Shown piece after piece: positions 27,316 through 35,594 of a stretch of DNA of 64,000 bases. Every line of letters begins with the position of its first letter. The stretch's first letter is position 1. Both the position numbers and the translations under genes were made by a program. The notes under the pieces were generated by a model. It did not search any database. It was given only the letters and a program-made list of their open reading frames with translations, and was not told the DNA's origin. Location: assembly GCA_000496475.1 (NCBI GenBank), contig AYMW01000001.1:1194225-1258224 (forward strand), written 5' to 3'. Origin of the DNA: Betaproteobacteria bacterium MOLA814. GTDB lineage: Bacteria; Pseudomonadota; Gammaproteobacteria; Burkholderiales; Burkholderiaceae_C.

Positions 27316-27546
27316 AAGCACCCCCGCCCCCTTAAGTGTGACGTTGACTGCGGATGGAGTTGGAAGCAGTATCAAAAATCGCTTGAGGTGCTTCGGGCTT
27401 GTTTGTGGGTAGCGCCAAAGAAGACTAAGGACTTGATGGCTCTTATCCCTGACATATCGGAGAGAACGGCTAGAGACTGGCTGAATGAGCTAAAAACGGC
27501 AGAAAGTCTAATAATAAATACTGTTAGAGAATTTGCCGACTTTTAA
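27316..27546 (+). pseudogene. Broken second copy of the primase-helicase C-terminal domain
   Basis: In this frame the sequence reads CGWSWKQYQKSLEVL then DLMALIPDISERTARDW and ESLIINTVR. It aligns with the end of the neighbouring 1044-residue protein (GWSWAEYQQLLSLW, HLMKRCPINSKGMTRTKELI, EMLIVNTIR). The frame is open from 27316 but has no start codon before the conserved part, and a stop lies just upstream. It is therefore a remnant or a frameshifted small gene. The ISERTARDWLNELK part looks like a helix-turn-helix. Short frames overlapping the 5' side (27199-27297, 27209-27412) may be its decayed beginning. Confidence 0.65.
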
Positions 27547-27625
27547 GATGGGTGTTTCCAGTATGTTTGATTCCACTGATAGCACAATGCCAAAGCTATG
27601 TGAGACGTGCGCCAGTGACAATTCG

Positions 27626-27832
27626 TTAGGGGAATAAGGCTGCATCGCCAGAATCTAAGCTGTCAGCAATTAGATGACGAACTGGCTGACTAAGCGTGGG
27701 CGAAATAGAAACCCCCGCAACTAACATCGGAGAGTACTCACTTTTGAGATCCACCTTTGGTGAGATGTCAGAGGCTGCAAACGCCAATGAACCCATACCG
27801 CCAACTAAAACTATCAACGCTTTCAAAACCAT
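27626..27832 (-). CDS. Small secreted protein of the element, 68 aa
   Basis: Short gene with an export signal: MVLKALIVLVGGMGSLAFA, cleaved before ASD, leaving about 49 mature residues without cysteines. AGGAG lies five bases upstream of the ATG at 27832, strong support for the start and for the gene being real; the longer frame to 27850 would place the start inside the ribosome binding site. No family recognised. Same orientation as the Sel1 gene upstream but separated by 335 bases. Confidence 0.65.
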   Translation of the reverse strand: MVLKALIVLVGGMGSLAFAASDISPKVDLKSEYSPMLVAGVSISPTLSQPVRHLIADSLDSGDAALFP

Positions 27833-28167
27833 ACATACTCCTTGTGTCATTACGCGACTATCGGTTCAATGTGCACAGTACATAAGGAACGGAAAGTATT
27901 TACGCTCCCTTTTGCAATTTAAATATCAAATGCAAGTCAGCTTCGGGCATTCTATAGAAATTGAGGGTGTAGCGACCACTTTGCCATCAAACTTATAAGT
28001 TTAGTGTGTCAATATGCACTAAAGGTGTGGCTCATTACCTCAATCTGGGCTGGAGGACTTTTGAAGGGGACGCGTAGCTGGCTTGGCGCTGGTTTTGTGA
28101 TTGATTCGACTATCAAACCAAACATTTTATAACTGCACTGGTCTGGCCAATATTCAACCCAAGAGTC
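27833..28167. other. 335-base gap inside the element
   Basis: I see no gene here. Its left part is the leader of the small secreted protein. It contains a perfect 14-bp palindrome AAACTTATAAGTTT at 27989-28002, a possible binding site, and no T-rich hairpin that would clearly end the Sel1 transcript. Confidence 0.4.
27838..27842 (-). promoter_or_regulatory. Ribosome binding site of the small secreted protein
   Basis: AGGAG, five bases before ATG 27832 on the minus strand. It decides the start and supports the gene. Confidence 0.65.
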
Positions 28168-29196
28168 TTAGTCACATCCTACAAACCCGTCAGCCAAGCA
28201 GTCGCGAGCCATTCCTTGGGCTTGCTCTAGTTGCAACGATGTCATTTTATTAGCTACGATTCCTCTGTTTTTCAAAGCCGACTTGTTACCTGTCGCCGCT
28301 GCTAAATTCCACCACATGTGCGCTTTTACGAGGCTTTTCTCAACACCATTACCCTGCGCATACATCAAGGCTAGGTTGTGCTGTGCAGCTGGATGACCCT
28401 TAACCGCAGCCAGCTTGAAGAGCCTCACAGCCTCAGCGTAGTCCTGGCCCACGCCCTCTCCATTTGTGTACATCACGCCAAGGTTTTGCGCGGCTAGTAC
28501 AAGACCCTGCTCGACGGCTAGCTTGTAATAGCGAGTCGCTTCGACATCGTCTCGAGCAACGCCAATACCCTTGCTATAGAAAACACCAAGGTTGTACTGG
28601 GCACTTGCATTTCCTTGTGCAGCAGCCAACTTGAAGTAGTGATGCGCTTCAATGAAATCTTGAATGACACCCCAACCACTGTTGTACAACGCACCTAGGT
28701 TGAGTTGGGCCAAGGCATTGCCTTGATTGGCAGCTAGCAAGTAGTAGCGAGCTGACTCAATGAAATTAATTACAACACCATCACCTTTTTGGTGCATCTC
28801 ACCCAGTCGAAACTGCGCCAATGGACTGCCTTTAGCCGCAGCCTTTTGATACAAATGAAAAGCCTCAGCATAACTTTGAACTGCACCTTGGCCTTTGTCA
28901 TAGGCAATACCTTGGTTGTACAGGTCAAGGGTTTCTACATCTTCTTTGTCTATCGAAACGGCTGTTAACACGGGCGATTCATGCGGGCCGCGAGTAGACC
29001 TAGTCGAGTCTAAAGACATCACATTTAGGATGAGCTGAGCTGATATGTTGCCGTTAGCTGCAGCGCGTTCAAAGTTAAAACGCGCTGCGGGGTAGTCTCC
29101 ATTTTGGTATGCGACTTGCCCAACCTCAAAGTCCCCAGCACGGGTGGATATGCTTATAGTTGACAGCAATAAAAGTAAGCAACTTTTTACTAACAT
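28168..29196 (-). CDS. Sel1-repeat (SLR) exported protein
   Basis: 342 residues. A signal peptide (MLVKSCLLLLLSTISISTRA) is followed by a TPR-like segment (YQNGDYPAARFNFERAAANG) and then about six 36-residue Sel1 repeats between roughly residues 90 and 310, each with the pattern A-x2-NLG-x2-Y-x2-G-x-GV-x3-[DN]-x2-EA-x2-[YL][YF]-x-LAA. Two cysteines lie near the C-terminus (ARDCLADGFVGCD). SLR proteins act as scaffolds for protein contacts. It is cargo of the element; the 53-bp repeat array lies directly upstream in its promoter region. Function unknown. Confidence 0.9.
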   Translation of the reverse strand: MLVKSCLLLLLSTISISTRAGDFEVGQVAYQNGDYPAARFNFERAAANGNISAQLILNVMSLDSTRSTRGPHESPVLTAVSIDKEDVETLDLYNQGIAYDKGQGAVQSYAEAFHLYQKAAAKGSPLAQFRLGEMHQKGDGVVINFIESARYYLLAANQGNALAQLNLGALYNSGWGVIQDFIEAHHYFKLAAAQGNASAQYNLGVFYSKGIGVARDDVEATRYYKLAVEQGLVLAAQNLGVMYTNGEGVGQDYAEAVRLFKLAAVKGHPAAQHNLALMYAQGNGVEKSLVKAHMWWNLAAATGNKSALKNRGIVANKMTSLQLEQAQGMARDCLADGFVGCD

Positions 29197-29258
29197 TTCT
29201 ATATCATTGCATCTCTCATCTATTAATGCACGATGATTAATAATAACCCTCTTATCAC

Positions 29259-29454
29259 AAAGACAATTATGTCGTGGACAAAGCTGTTGTAATTTAAAAC
29301 TGTAATTCTAGAAAGACAATTATGTCGTGGACAAAGTTGTTGTAATTTAAAACTGTAATTCTAGAAAGACAATTATGTCGTGGACAAAGTTGTTGTAATT
29401 TAAAGACTGCAATTCTAGAAAAAGAATTATGTCGTGGACAAAGTTGTTGTGATT
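29259..29454. repeat. 53-bp tandem repeats (about 3.7 copies)
   Basis: Units begin at 29259, 29312, 29365 and 29419 (periods 53, 53, 54). Each contains ATTATGTCGTGGACAAAG, then a TTGT-AATTT stretch and TCTAGA at the unit joint. The first three are almost identical; the fourth has an inserted base and some changes and is cut short. There are no spacers between units, so this is not a CRISPR array. It lies upstream of the Sel1 gene and about 450 bases inside the right end; it could be an iteron-like origin or a regulatory array. Confidence 0.85.
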
Positions 29455-29907
29455 GCGGATAAAGCTGCACAACGCCTCGTTTAAAGGCAAGTATTCTTAG
29501 CATGAGGGTGTACAAAGCTCACTAGGTAGGTCCAAATCCACTCTACTTTGTATCTGGGCAGGTACAACAGTATCTGACTATCTAACAACCCCTCCCCGCC
29601 CCCCATCGAACCTCTAGGCCAACGCTAGTGGCGGGCTAGTCTGATGCATTGGCGGGTGTCGCCACAGTAAGCGCGCGAGTTGAGCCATATCAAGCCAGTA
29701 TCCGAACACATAGCGTGTATGTCCTTAGAGAGAACGCATTGCCCTTGACGTGTGTCGGATGGTCAGTCTATGCTTACCTCAGGTTTGGGAATCTTGTCCC
29801 AATCCTGTCCCACTAACCCAAGGAATTAGGGACAAGTAGACAAGAAATACAAACGCATCAATAACGGCTCTTTAGGGGCTTGTACGAGGAAAATCACCTG
29901 ATTTTCT
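29455..29907. other. Gene-free right end of the element
   Basis: No convincing gene. It holds the putative arm-type sites at 29793-29853 and GC-rich sequence around 29590-29680. The change in composition hints that it was assembled from different sources. Confidence 0.5.
29793..29853. promoter_or_regulatory. Putative right arm-type integrase sites
   Basis: GTCCCA at 29796-29801 and 29807-29812, spaced 11 bases and embedded in a 22-base stretch that matches the left end at 21 positions. An inverted GGGACAAG follows at 29829, and AAATACAAA at 29845-29853, which is the reverse complement of TTTGTATTT at the left end. Confidence 0.6.
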
Positions 29908-30033
29908 ACCGCCGTTCAAATTGGCCTTCTGACCATTTACGACATGTGCAAAGCAGCCGACCGCGGCATGACCATGACGGACGTCAAGGTGTTAGAAAAA
30001 CACGGTGGCAAATCAGGCAGCTTTGTTGCCTGA
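29908..30033 (+). pseudogene. moaC 3'-end remnant (right att-flanking direct repeat)
   Basis: Continues the MoaC frame from [20 protein letters not shown] through [10 protein letters not shown] to a TGA at 30031-30033. The bases up to 30029 are the direct copy of 22653-22774. It is the displaced native end of moaC. Before insertion MoaC probably ended in SFVA, two residues shorter than the present SFIAQK end. Confidence 0.9.
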
Positions 30034-30038
30034 GCTGT

Positions 30039-30533
30039 TTACGTTGCGGCTTGCTCAACGCCGGTGTTGTCAGCCGTACATTTTGGCTGCGTTGGGTCAC
30101 GGGTGATGACCCACTGCATCAAGGGCGAACCGGTGGTGGGGGTGACTGACATGACCACCGTACAGCTGCCGGCGTTGGCCGTACCGTTGATGATGATGCG
30201 CAGCGAGGCCGCATCGCTGCTGCTGGCAACCGTGGCCTCTCCGCTGGGCAGCGTCAGTGCACCGCTTTCTGACAGGCCGGCTGTTACGCCTAGTTTGGCC
30301 AAGCTGTCACAGGCATCTACAACGCCGCCTTGCTCGACCAAACACCGAGAAGCAGCTGTTTGAAGTGCGGCCCCACCTGACAGGTTGGTGGCCCAGCGCG
30401 CGCGTTGTGTGTTGTTTTGATAAGCAGGAATCGCCACTGCCGCCAACACCCCAATGACGGCAACCACCACCATCAACTCAATGAGCGTAAATCCTCGCTG
30501 CGCTTGCAAACGTGTATGTGATGAAGTGATCAT
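30039..30533 (-). CDS. Type IV major pilin-like protein
   Basis: Prepilin of 164 residues. The leader [14 protein letters not shown] is followed by the class III cleavage and methylation signal [23 protein letters not shown], with Glu at mature position 5, then a globular domain with Cys pairs, including SC and KC near the C-terminus that would form the D-region loop. ATG 30533 has GGGAGG five bases upstream and fits the leader length; a frame extending to 30842 is out of place. It ends six bases from the moaC remnant, on the opposite strand. Confidence 0.93.
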   Translation of the reverse strand: MITSSHTRLQAQRGFTLIELMVVVAVIGVLAAVAIPAYQNNTQRARWATNLSGGAALQTAASRCLVEQGGVVDACDSLAKLGVTAGLSESGALTLPSGEATVASSSDAASLRIIINGTANAGSCTVVMSVTPTTGSPLMQWVITRDPTQPKCTADNTGVEQAAT

Positions 30534-30809
30534 GTAAGCCTCCCAGCCTATTGCTACCTGAATTGGTAGGTGTTTGTTGTGTGTGCAGCGCGTTGGCCAC
30601 GCCCGCCATTTTTGCAGATACGGCTCAGTTGGTAGATCAATGGGCCCTATACCGCTGCTGCCTTGGCTCAAACGCTGGTAGCAAGTAGCATACAGCTGGG
30701 CATGCCTGGTGTCACCCACAGCCATCAGCGGGTTGGGGCATGGCACGCCTGTGAGCCACTTCGGCGTCAAGGGTATTGGGTATTTAATATTGGCCACACT
30801 ATTGGGGCG
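30534..30809. other. Gap between sucD terminator and pilin
   Basis: This stretch carries the pilin ribosome site and presumably its promoter. I see no further gene. GGCTCAGTTGGTAGA at about 30622 resembles a tRNA D-arm, but no other tRNA parts follow. Confidence 0.5.
30539..30544 (-). promoter_or_regulatory. Ribosome binding site deciding the pilin start
   Basis: GGGAGG on the minus strand, five bases before ATG 30533. Confidence 0.6.
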
Positions 30810-30840
30810 AAAAAAAATGGCAACGCACTGCTGCGTTGCC
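30810..30840 (-). terminator. Intrinsic terminator of sucCD
   Basis: Perfect 9-bp stem GGCAACGCA / TGCGTTGCC with a 4-base loop, followed on the minus strand by ATTTTTTTT, 30 bases after the sucD stop. Confidence 0.92.
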
Positions 30841-30869
30841 ATCGTAGCCCTACCAACAGGCTTGGAGCT

Positions 30870-31763
30870 TTACAGCAGTGCCTTGAGCAGTTTGCCCATT
30901 TCAGATGGGTTGCGTGTCACGGTAAAACCGCAAGCTTCCATGATGGCGAGCTTGGCTTCTGCCGTGTCATCACCACCAGAAATCAATGCGCCTGCGTGGC
31001 CCATGCGCTTGCCGGCTGGCGCCGTGACGCCTGCGATAAAGCCCACGATAGGCTTGGTCATGTTGTCTTTGCACCAACGCGCGGCTTCGGCCTCGTCTGG
31101 CCCACCGATTTCGCCAATCATGATGACCGCGTCGGTGTCCGGGTCGTCGTTGAACATGCGCATGACATCGATGTGCTTCAAGCCGTTGATAGGATCGCCA
31201 CCAATGCCCACAGCACTGGATTGACCCAAGCCCAGCTCCGTCAACTGGCCCACCGCTTCGTAGGTCAACGTGCCTGAGCGCGAGACCACGCCAATGCGAC
31301 CCTTTTTATGAATGTGGCCTGGCATGATGCCGATCTTAATTTCATCGGGTGTGATGAGACCTGGGCAGTTAGGGCCTAACAGCAAGGTCTTCTTGCCGCC
31401 TGCGGCTTCCTTGGCCGCCATGCGGTTGCGCAGCTCCAACATGTCGCGCACTGGGATGCCTTCGGTGATACAGATCGCCAAGTCAAGCTCAGCTTCAACC
31501 GCTTCCCAAATGGCTGCAGCAGCGCCGGCTGGCGGCACGTAGATGACAGATACCGTTGCGCCTGTGTTGCTGGCAGCATCTTTAACAGTGCCAAAAATTG
31601 GGATGTTAAAAATAGACTCGCCAGCTTTTTTAGGGTTGACGCCAGCCACGAAACAGTTTTTGCCGTTTGCGTACTCTTGACACTTTTCAGTGTGAAACTG
31701 GCCCGTTTTACCGGTGATACCTTGGGTAATAACCTTGGTGTCTTTGTTAATGAGGATAGACAT
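30870..31763 (-). CDS. sucD: Succinate-CoA ligase, alpha subunit
   Basis: TCA-cycle enzyme forming ATP or GTP from succinyl-CoA. 297 residues. The CoA-binding N-terminus has [15 protein letters not shown]; the ligase signature [10 protein letters not shown] and the active His loop [21 protein letters not shown] are present (phospho-His in a GGxxAP/GHAGA-type region, [10 protein letters not shown]). It follows sucC by 25 bases in one operon and ends at a clear terminator. Confidence 0.97.
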   Translation of the reverse strand: MSILINKDTKVITQGITGKTGQFHTEKCQEYANGKNCFVAGVNPKKAGESIFNIPIFGTVKDAASNTGATVSVIYVPPAGAAAAIWEAVEAELDLAICITEGIPVRDMLELRNRMAAKEAAGGKKTLLLGPNCPGLITPDEIKIGIMPGHIHKKGRIGVVSRSGTLTYEAVGQLTELGLGQSSAVGIGGDPINGLKHIDVMRMFNDDPDTDAVIMIGEIGGPDEAEAARWCKDNMTKPIVGFIAGVTAPAGKRMGHAGALISGGDDTAEAKLAIMEACGFTVTRNPSEMGKLLKALL

Positions 31764-31788
31764 GCTTGTTCCTTATTCTCTTTCTGGC

Positions 31789-32955
31789 TTAGGCTGCGTT
31801 CACAGCGGCCACAATTTTCTCGGCGGCTTCAGCCATCGAGTCGGCGCTGATGATTGGCAAACCAGAGTCAGCCAACATTTGCTTGCCCAAGACCTCGTTG
31901 GTGCCTTTCATGCGGACCACCAGTGGCACGCTTAAGTCAACAGCCTTACAAGCTGTAATCACGCCCGTTGCGATGGTGTCGCAGCGCATGATGCCACCAA
32001 AAATATTGACCAAAATGGCCTTGACCTTGGGGTTCTTCAACATGATTTTGAAGGCTTCAGTCACTTTCTCAGGTGTCGCGCCGCCGCCAACGTCCAAGAA
32101 GTTGGCCGGCTCTGCGCCAAACAACTTGATGGTGTCCATGGTCGCCATGGCCAACCCTGCGCCGTTGACCAAACAGCCAATGTTGCCGTCTAGACTGATG
32201 TAGGCCAAGTCAAATTTAGAGGCTTCAACTTCGGCTGCGTCTTCCTCGTCCAAATCGCGGTAAGCCACCACTTCGGGGTGGCGATACAGCGCATTGGCAT
32301 CAAAGTTGAACTTGGCATCCAGCGCCATGACAACGCCTTTGCTGTCACGGTTCAGCGGGTTAATTTCCACCAATGACGCGTCTGTGTCCATGTAGCACTT
32401 GTAGAGCTTTTGGAAAATATCCACGGCTTGCGCGGTGGAGTCCGCTGGCATACCAATCGCATCGGCAATTGACTTTGCCTGCTCAGCGCCTAAGCCTGTG
32501 AGCGGGTCAATAAACGAGGTGATGATTTTTTCGGGTGTGCTGTTGGCCACTTCCTCAATGTCCATGCCACCTTCGCTAGAGGCAATGAATGCCAGCTTTT
32601 GCGTGGCGCGGTCTGTCACGATTGAGACGTAATACTCTTGCTGGATGTCAGCGCCGTCTTCTATGTAGAGACGGCGGACTTTTTGACCCTCGGGTCCTGT
32701 CTGATGGGTCTTGAGTTGCATACCCAAAATGTCACCCGCCAAGGCCTTGACGTCGTCAATGGACTTGGCCACTTTAACGCCGCCGCCTTTGCCGCGCCCG
32801 CCAGCGTGAATCTGGGCTTTTACAACCCAAACTGGTCCGCCCAATTTCTGTGCGGCTTCAACAGCCTCTTGCACGGTAAAAGCGACAATGCCCCTTGGTG
32901 TGGGCACGCCGAACTGTCGCAAGATTTCCTTGCCTTGATACTCATGAATCTTCAT
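31789..32955 (-). CDS. sucC: Succinate-CoA ligase, beta subunit
   Basis: ADP-forming or GDP-forming beta subunit with an ATP-grasp fold, 388 residues. It begins [22 protein letters not shown], the standard start of the family, which fixes ATG at 32955 rather than the longer frame to 33066. It contains [18 protein letters not shown], the nucleotide loop EINPL, and [12 protein letters not shown] near the C-terminus. First gene of the sucCD operon; its promoter must lie between 32956 and the divergent argC start. Confidence 0.97.
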   Translation of the reverse strand: MKIHEYQGKEILRQFGVPTPRGIVAFTVQEAVEAAQKLGGPVWVVKAQIHAGGRGKGGGVKVAKSIDDVKALAGDILGMQLKTHQTGPEGQKVRRLYIEDGADIQQEYYVSIVTDRATQKLAFIASSEGGMDIEEVANSTPEKIITSFIDPLTGLGAEQAKSIADAIGMPADSTAQAVDIFQKLYKCYMDTDASLVEINPLNRDSKGVVMALDAKFNFDANALYRHPEVVAYRDLDEEDAAEVEASKFDLAYISLDGNIGCLVNGAGLAMATMDTIKLFGAEPANFLDVGGGATPEKVTEAFKIMLKNPKVKAILVNIFGGIMRCDTIATGVITACKAVDLSVPLVVRMKGTNEVLGKQMLADSGLPIISADSMAEAAEKIVAAVNAA

Positions 32956-33163
32956 GTCAGGACTCTCAAAGTGTGATGCAACCGTTCCCACGCAACTCTG
33001 TACCGAGCCTGTTTCTAAACTTGGCGCACGGGGGAAAAAACAAACGTGAACTGTATCATGTTGCATCGCACCATTCGCTTTTTACAGCTGACAAACATCA
33101 CCTTTGAGACTGGGCTGGATTAATATTGCTATCCCAACGCCCATAAAACCTTACATATAAGTT

Positions 33164-34087
33164 ATGACGAATATTTTCATAGATGGCGAGGCTGGCACCA
33201 CAGGCTTACAAATACGCGAACGTTTGCATGGCCTTAACCATGTCAACTTGCTCAGTATCGATGCCGAGCAGCGCAAAAATCCTCTCGCCAAGCAAGCGCT
33301 GCTGGCCCAAGCTGATGCCGTGGTTTTATGCCTGCATGACGATGCCGCACGTGAGACCGTGGCGCTGGTGGACGAACTGGTTGCACGCAATGTCCATGCA
33401 CCTCGCATCGTTGACGCATCCACCGCCCACCGCGTGAGTGATGGCTGGGTCTATGGCTTTGCTGAGTTGTGCAATGCGCAACCACAACTGATTAAGCAAG
33501 CCAACCGGGTGAGCAATCCTGGCTGCTACGCCACAGGCGCTATCGCCATGCTGCGCCCCTTGGTTGACAGCGAACTTATCGCGTCCAGTGCACAGGTGTG
33601 CTTGCCCAGCGTGAGCGGCTACAGCGGCGGCGGGCGAGCCATGATTGAAGCCTACGAAGCCGCTCGCGCACCATTGTTTCAGTTGTATGGCTTGGGCTTA
33701 CAGCACAAGCATCTGTCTGAAATCATGCACTGGAGCGGCCTGCAAACCGCGCCTTTGTTTGTACCCAGCGTTGGCAACTTTGCACAAGGCATGTTGGTAC
33801 AGCTCCCTTTGCACCATTCTCACCTCAACCACGCAGGCGGGACAGCTGCAGTGCTCAAGGTGCTGCGATCTCACTACGCTGGGTCAGAGTTCGTGCATGT
33901 CATCGATGGTGGCAGCAACCCAGCCAACTTAGACGCCACAGCACTTGCCAACACCAATGACTTGGAGCTGCATGTGTTTGGTAACGACGCCAACGGTCAC
34001 ACGCTGCTGGTTGCCCGCTTGGACAACTTGGGCAAGGGTGCCAGCGGCGCAGCAGTTCAGAATCTCGGACTGATGTTTGGCTGGTAG
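33164..34087 (+). CDS. argC: N-acetyl-gamma-glutamyl-phosphate reductase, type 2
   Basis: Third step of arginine synthesis, reducing N-acetylglutamyl phosphate to the semialdehyde. 307 residues, the short (type 2) form. MTNIFIDGEAGTTGLQIRERL opens the Rossmann domain; the catalytic Cys is in VSNPGCYATGA; SGYSGGGRAMIEAYE is the substrate loop. It stands alone between sucCD and dbpA; no other arg genes are nearby. Confidence 0.95.
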   Translation: MTNIFIDGEAGTTGLQIRERLHGLNHVNLLSIDAEQRKNPLAKQALLAQADAVVLCLHDDAARETVALVDELVARNVHAPRIVDASTAHRVSDGWVYGFAELCNAQPQLIKQANRVSNPGCYATGAIAMLRPLVDSELIASSAQVCLPSVSGYSGGGRAMIEAYEAARAPLFQLYGLGLQHKHLSEIMHWSGLQTAPLFVPSVGNFAQGMLVQLPLHHSHLNHAGGTAAVLKVLRSHYAGSEFVHVIDGGSNPANLDATALANTNDLELHVFGNDANGHTLLVARLDNLGKGASGAAVQNLGLMFGW

Positions 34088-34104
34088 TTGCCAGCGGCCG
34101 GTGA

Positions 34105-34151
34105 GGCGCTGGGTGAATGTGCCGTGTCATTTGAGTGCGCAACCCAGCGCC
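34105..34151. other. Long-armed inverted repeat between convergent argC and dbpA
   Basis: GGCGCTGGGT at 34105-34114 and its exact complement ACCCAGCGCC at 34142-34151, with a 27-base loop. There is no T-run, so it is not a standard terminator, but the stem is GC-rich and can form in either transcript. Confidence 0.6.
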
Positions 34152-34155
34152 AGGC

Positions 34156-35559
34156 TCAGTTGTCTAACAGCCTAACTTTTACTTTTTTACCCTTGATGCG
34201 ACCCTCATTGAGTTTGTCGCAAGCACGCTGTGCGACTACCTTGTCTATCGCCACATAGGTCGAAAACTCGCCCAAGGCAATTTTGCCAATCTGCGCTTTA
34301 TCGAAGCCTGCCTCGCCAGTCAGTGCACCTAAGATATCACCAGCTCGAATTTTTTCTTTGCGCCCGCCTGCAATTTGCAAGGTGCGCATGGGTGCTTGAA
34401 ACACCATATTGCCGGTGCTGAGCTTGCCCAAGTCTTGCCAACGGGCTGAACGCCCTGTTTGCTCCTCAATGCGTGCCACACGGCCCATCTCGGGCATGCT
34501 CACCAAACTCAGTGCCTTGCCAGTCGCGCCAGCACGACCAGTGCGGCCTACGCGGTGCACATACACCTCAGGGTCTGGCGTGGTGTCGACGTTGATCACC
34601 GCACTTAGGTTGGCAATATCTAGACCCCGAGCGGCCACATCTGTGGCCACCAGGACAGAGCAACTGCGATTTGAAAACTGCACCAACACTTGATCGCGGT
34701 CGCGCTGGTCTAAGTCGCCGTGCAGCGTAAGTGCTGAAAATCCCAGCCCCCGCAATACCTCTACCAAGTCGTTGCACTGCGCGCGCGTGTTGCAAAAAGC
34801 AACCGTTGAATCTGGCTGGTGGTGGTTTAGCAACTCTGACACGGCGTGCAAGCGCTGTGTTTCAGACACCTCATAAAACCACTCGTCGATCGTCACGGCC
34901 TCATGAACGGTGTCGACTTGAACACGCTTGGGGTTGCGCATAAAGCGCGCCGCCATGCTGTCGATGGCCTGCGGATAGGTGGCCGAAAACAGCAAGGTTT
35001 GACGCGCCGCAGGGCAGTGCTTGGTCACTGCGGCAATGTCGTCCGCAAAGCCCATGTCCAACATCCGGTCCGCCTCGTCCAGTACCAAGGTGTTGATGTG
35101 TTTCAGCTCTAAGTTGCCGCGCTGCAAATGGTCTAGCACCCGCCCTGGCGTACCCACAACAATGTGCGCGCCATGCTCAAGACTGGCAGTTTGCCCTCGC
35201 AAGGCCACGCCGCCGCACAGCGTTAAGACCTTGACGTTGTCCAAAGCCCGCGCCAGTCGGCGCAGCTCTGCGCAGACCTGGTCTGCCAGCTCTCGCGTAG
35301 GGCACAACACCAGCGTTTGCACGCTTACATTTTTAGGGTCGAGATTGTGCAACAGCGCCAACCCAAATGCGGCTGTTTTGCCGCTGCCTGTTTTGGCTTG
35401 AGCAATCACATCGCTACCAGCCAGCGACAGCGGCAAGGTTGCCGCTTGAATGGGTGTCAAGGCGTCAAAACCCAAGGAGGTCAAATTGGTTTGTTGTGCC
35501 GGGCTCAAGCCCAGCGAGGCAAAGGTGGCTGTTTGCGCAGCGTTGTTGGTTGCAGTCAT
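34156..35559 (-). CDS. dbpA: DEAD-box ATP-dependent RNA helicase DbpA
   Basis: RNA helicase stimulated by 23S rRNA hairpin 92 and involved in large-subunit maturation. 467 residues. Q-motif (FASLGLSPAQQTNLTSLGF), Walker A AKTGSGKT, DEAD-box VLDEADRMLDMGF, SAT (LLFSATYP), and motif VI HRVGRTGRAG are all present. The C-terminal DbpA RNA-binding domain (KIRAGDILGALTGEAGF through GEFSTYVAID) identifies DbpA rather than other DEAD-box paralogues. ATG 35559 is preferred over TTG 35565. Confidence 0.95.
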   Translation of the reverse strand: MTATNNAAQTATFASLGLSPAQQTNLTSLGFDALTPIQAATLPLSLAGSDVIAQAKTGSGKTAAFGLALLHNLDPKNVSVQTLVLCPTRELADQVCAELRRLARALDNVKVLTLCGGVALRGQTASLEHGAHIVVGTPGRVLDHLQRGNLELKHINTLVLDEADRMLDMGFADDIAAVTKHCPAARQTLLFSATYPQAIDSMAARFMRNPKRVQVDTVHEAVTIDEWFYEVSETQRLHAVSELLNHHQPDSTVAFCNTRAQCNDLVEVLRGLGFSALTLHGDLDQRDRDQVLVQFSNRSCSVLVATDVAARGLDIANLSAVINVDTTPDPEVYVHRVGRTGRAGATGKALSLVSMPEMGRVARIEEQTGRSARWQDLGKLSTGNMVFQAPMRTLQIAGGRKEKIRAGDILGALTGEAGFDKAQIGKIALGEFSTYVAIDKVVAQRACDKLNEGRIKGKKVKVRLLDN

Positions 35560-35594
35560 TCCCAATTATCGACTGCATTGCACCCGACGTCGCG

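Larger units (their letters stand above)
22653..30029. mobile_element. 7.25-kb integrative element in the 3' end of moaC
   Basis: Bounded by direct copies of the moaC end at 22653-22774 and 29908-30029 (offset exactly 7255, three mismatches in 122). Contents in order: tyrosine integrase, large primase-helicase fusion, broken copy of that protein's C-terminal domain, small secreted protein, Sel1-repeat protein, 53-bp tandem repeats. Base composition looks AT-richer than the flanks. Chromosomal genes resume at the pilin, six bases after the remnant stop. No relaxase, mating-pair, capsid or portal genes are visible, so it is too small to be a prophage or conjugative element; a self-replicating or helper-dependent island is likely. 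Confidence 0.92.

Noticed and set aside
27209-27412. 67-residue frame with apparent signal peptide after the primase-helicase gene
   Set aside because: It overlaps, in another frame, the clear remnant of the replication protein's C-terminal domain, which better explains the sequence.
29259-29454. CRISPR array
   Set aside because: Units are contiguous 53-bp tandem repeats with no unique spacers and no cas genes nearby.
29294-29515. 73-residue minus-strand reading frame over the tandem repeats
   Set aside because: The protein merely translates the repeats, has no ribosome site, and its repeated QQLCPRHN units follow directly from the DNA repeats.
22653-30029. Reading the element as a prophage
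   Set aside because: No capsid, portal, terminase, tail or lysis genes are visible in the 7.25 kb.
30615-30640. tRNA-like D-arm sequence GGCTCAGTTGGTAGA
   Set aside because: No matching acceptor stem, anticodon arm or T-arm (GGTTC) follows within tRNA distance, so it is a chance match or at best a fragment.
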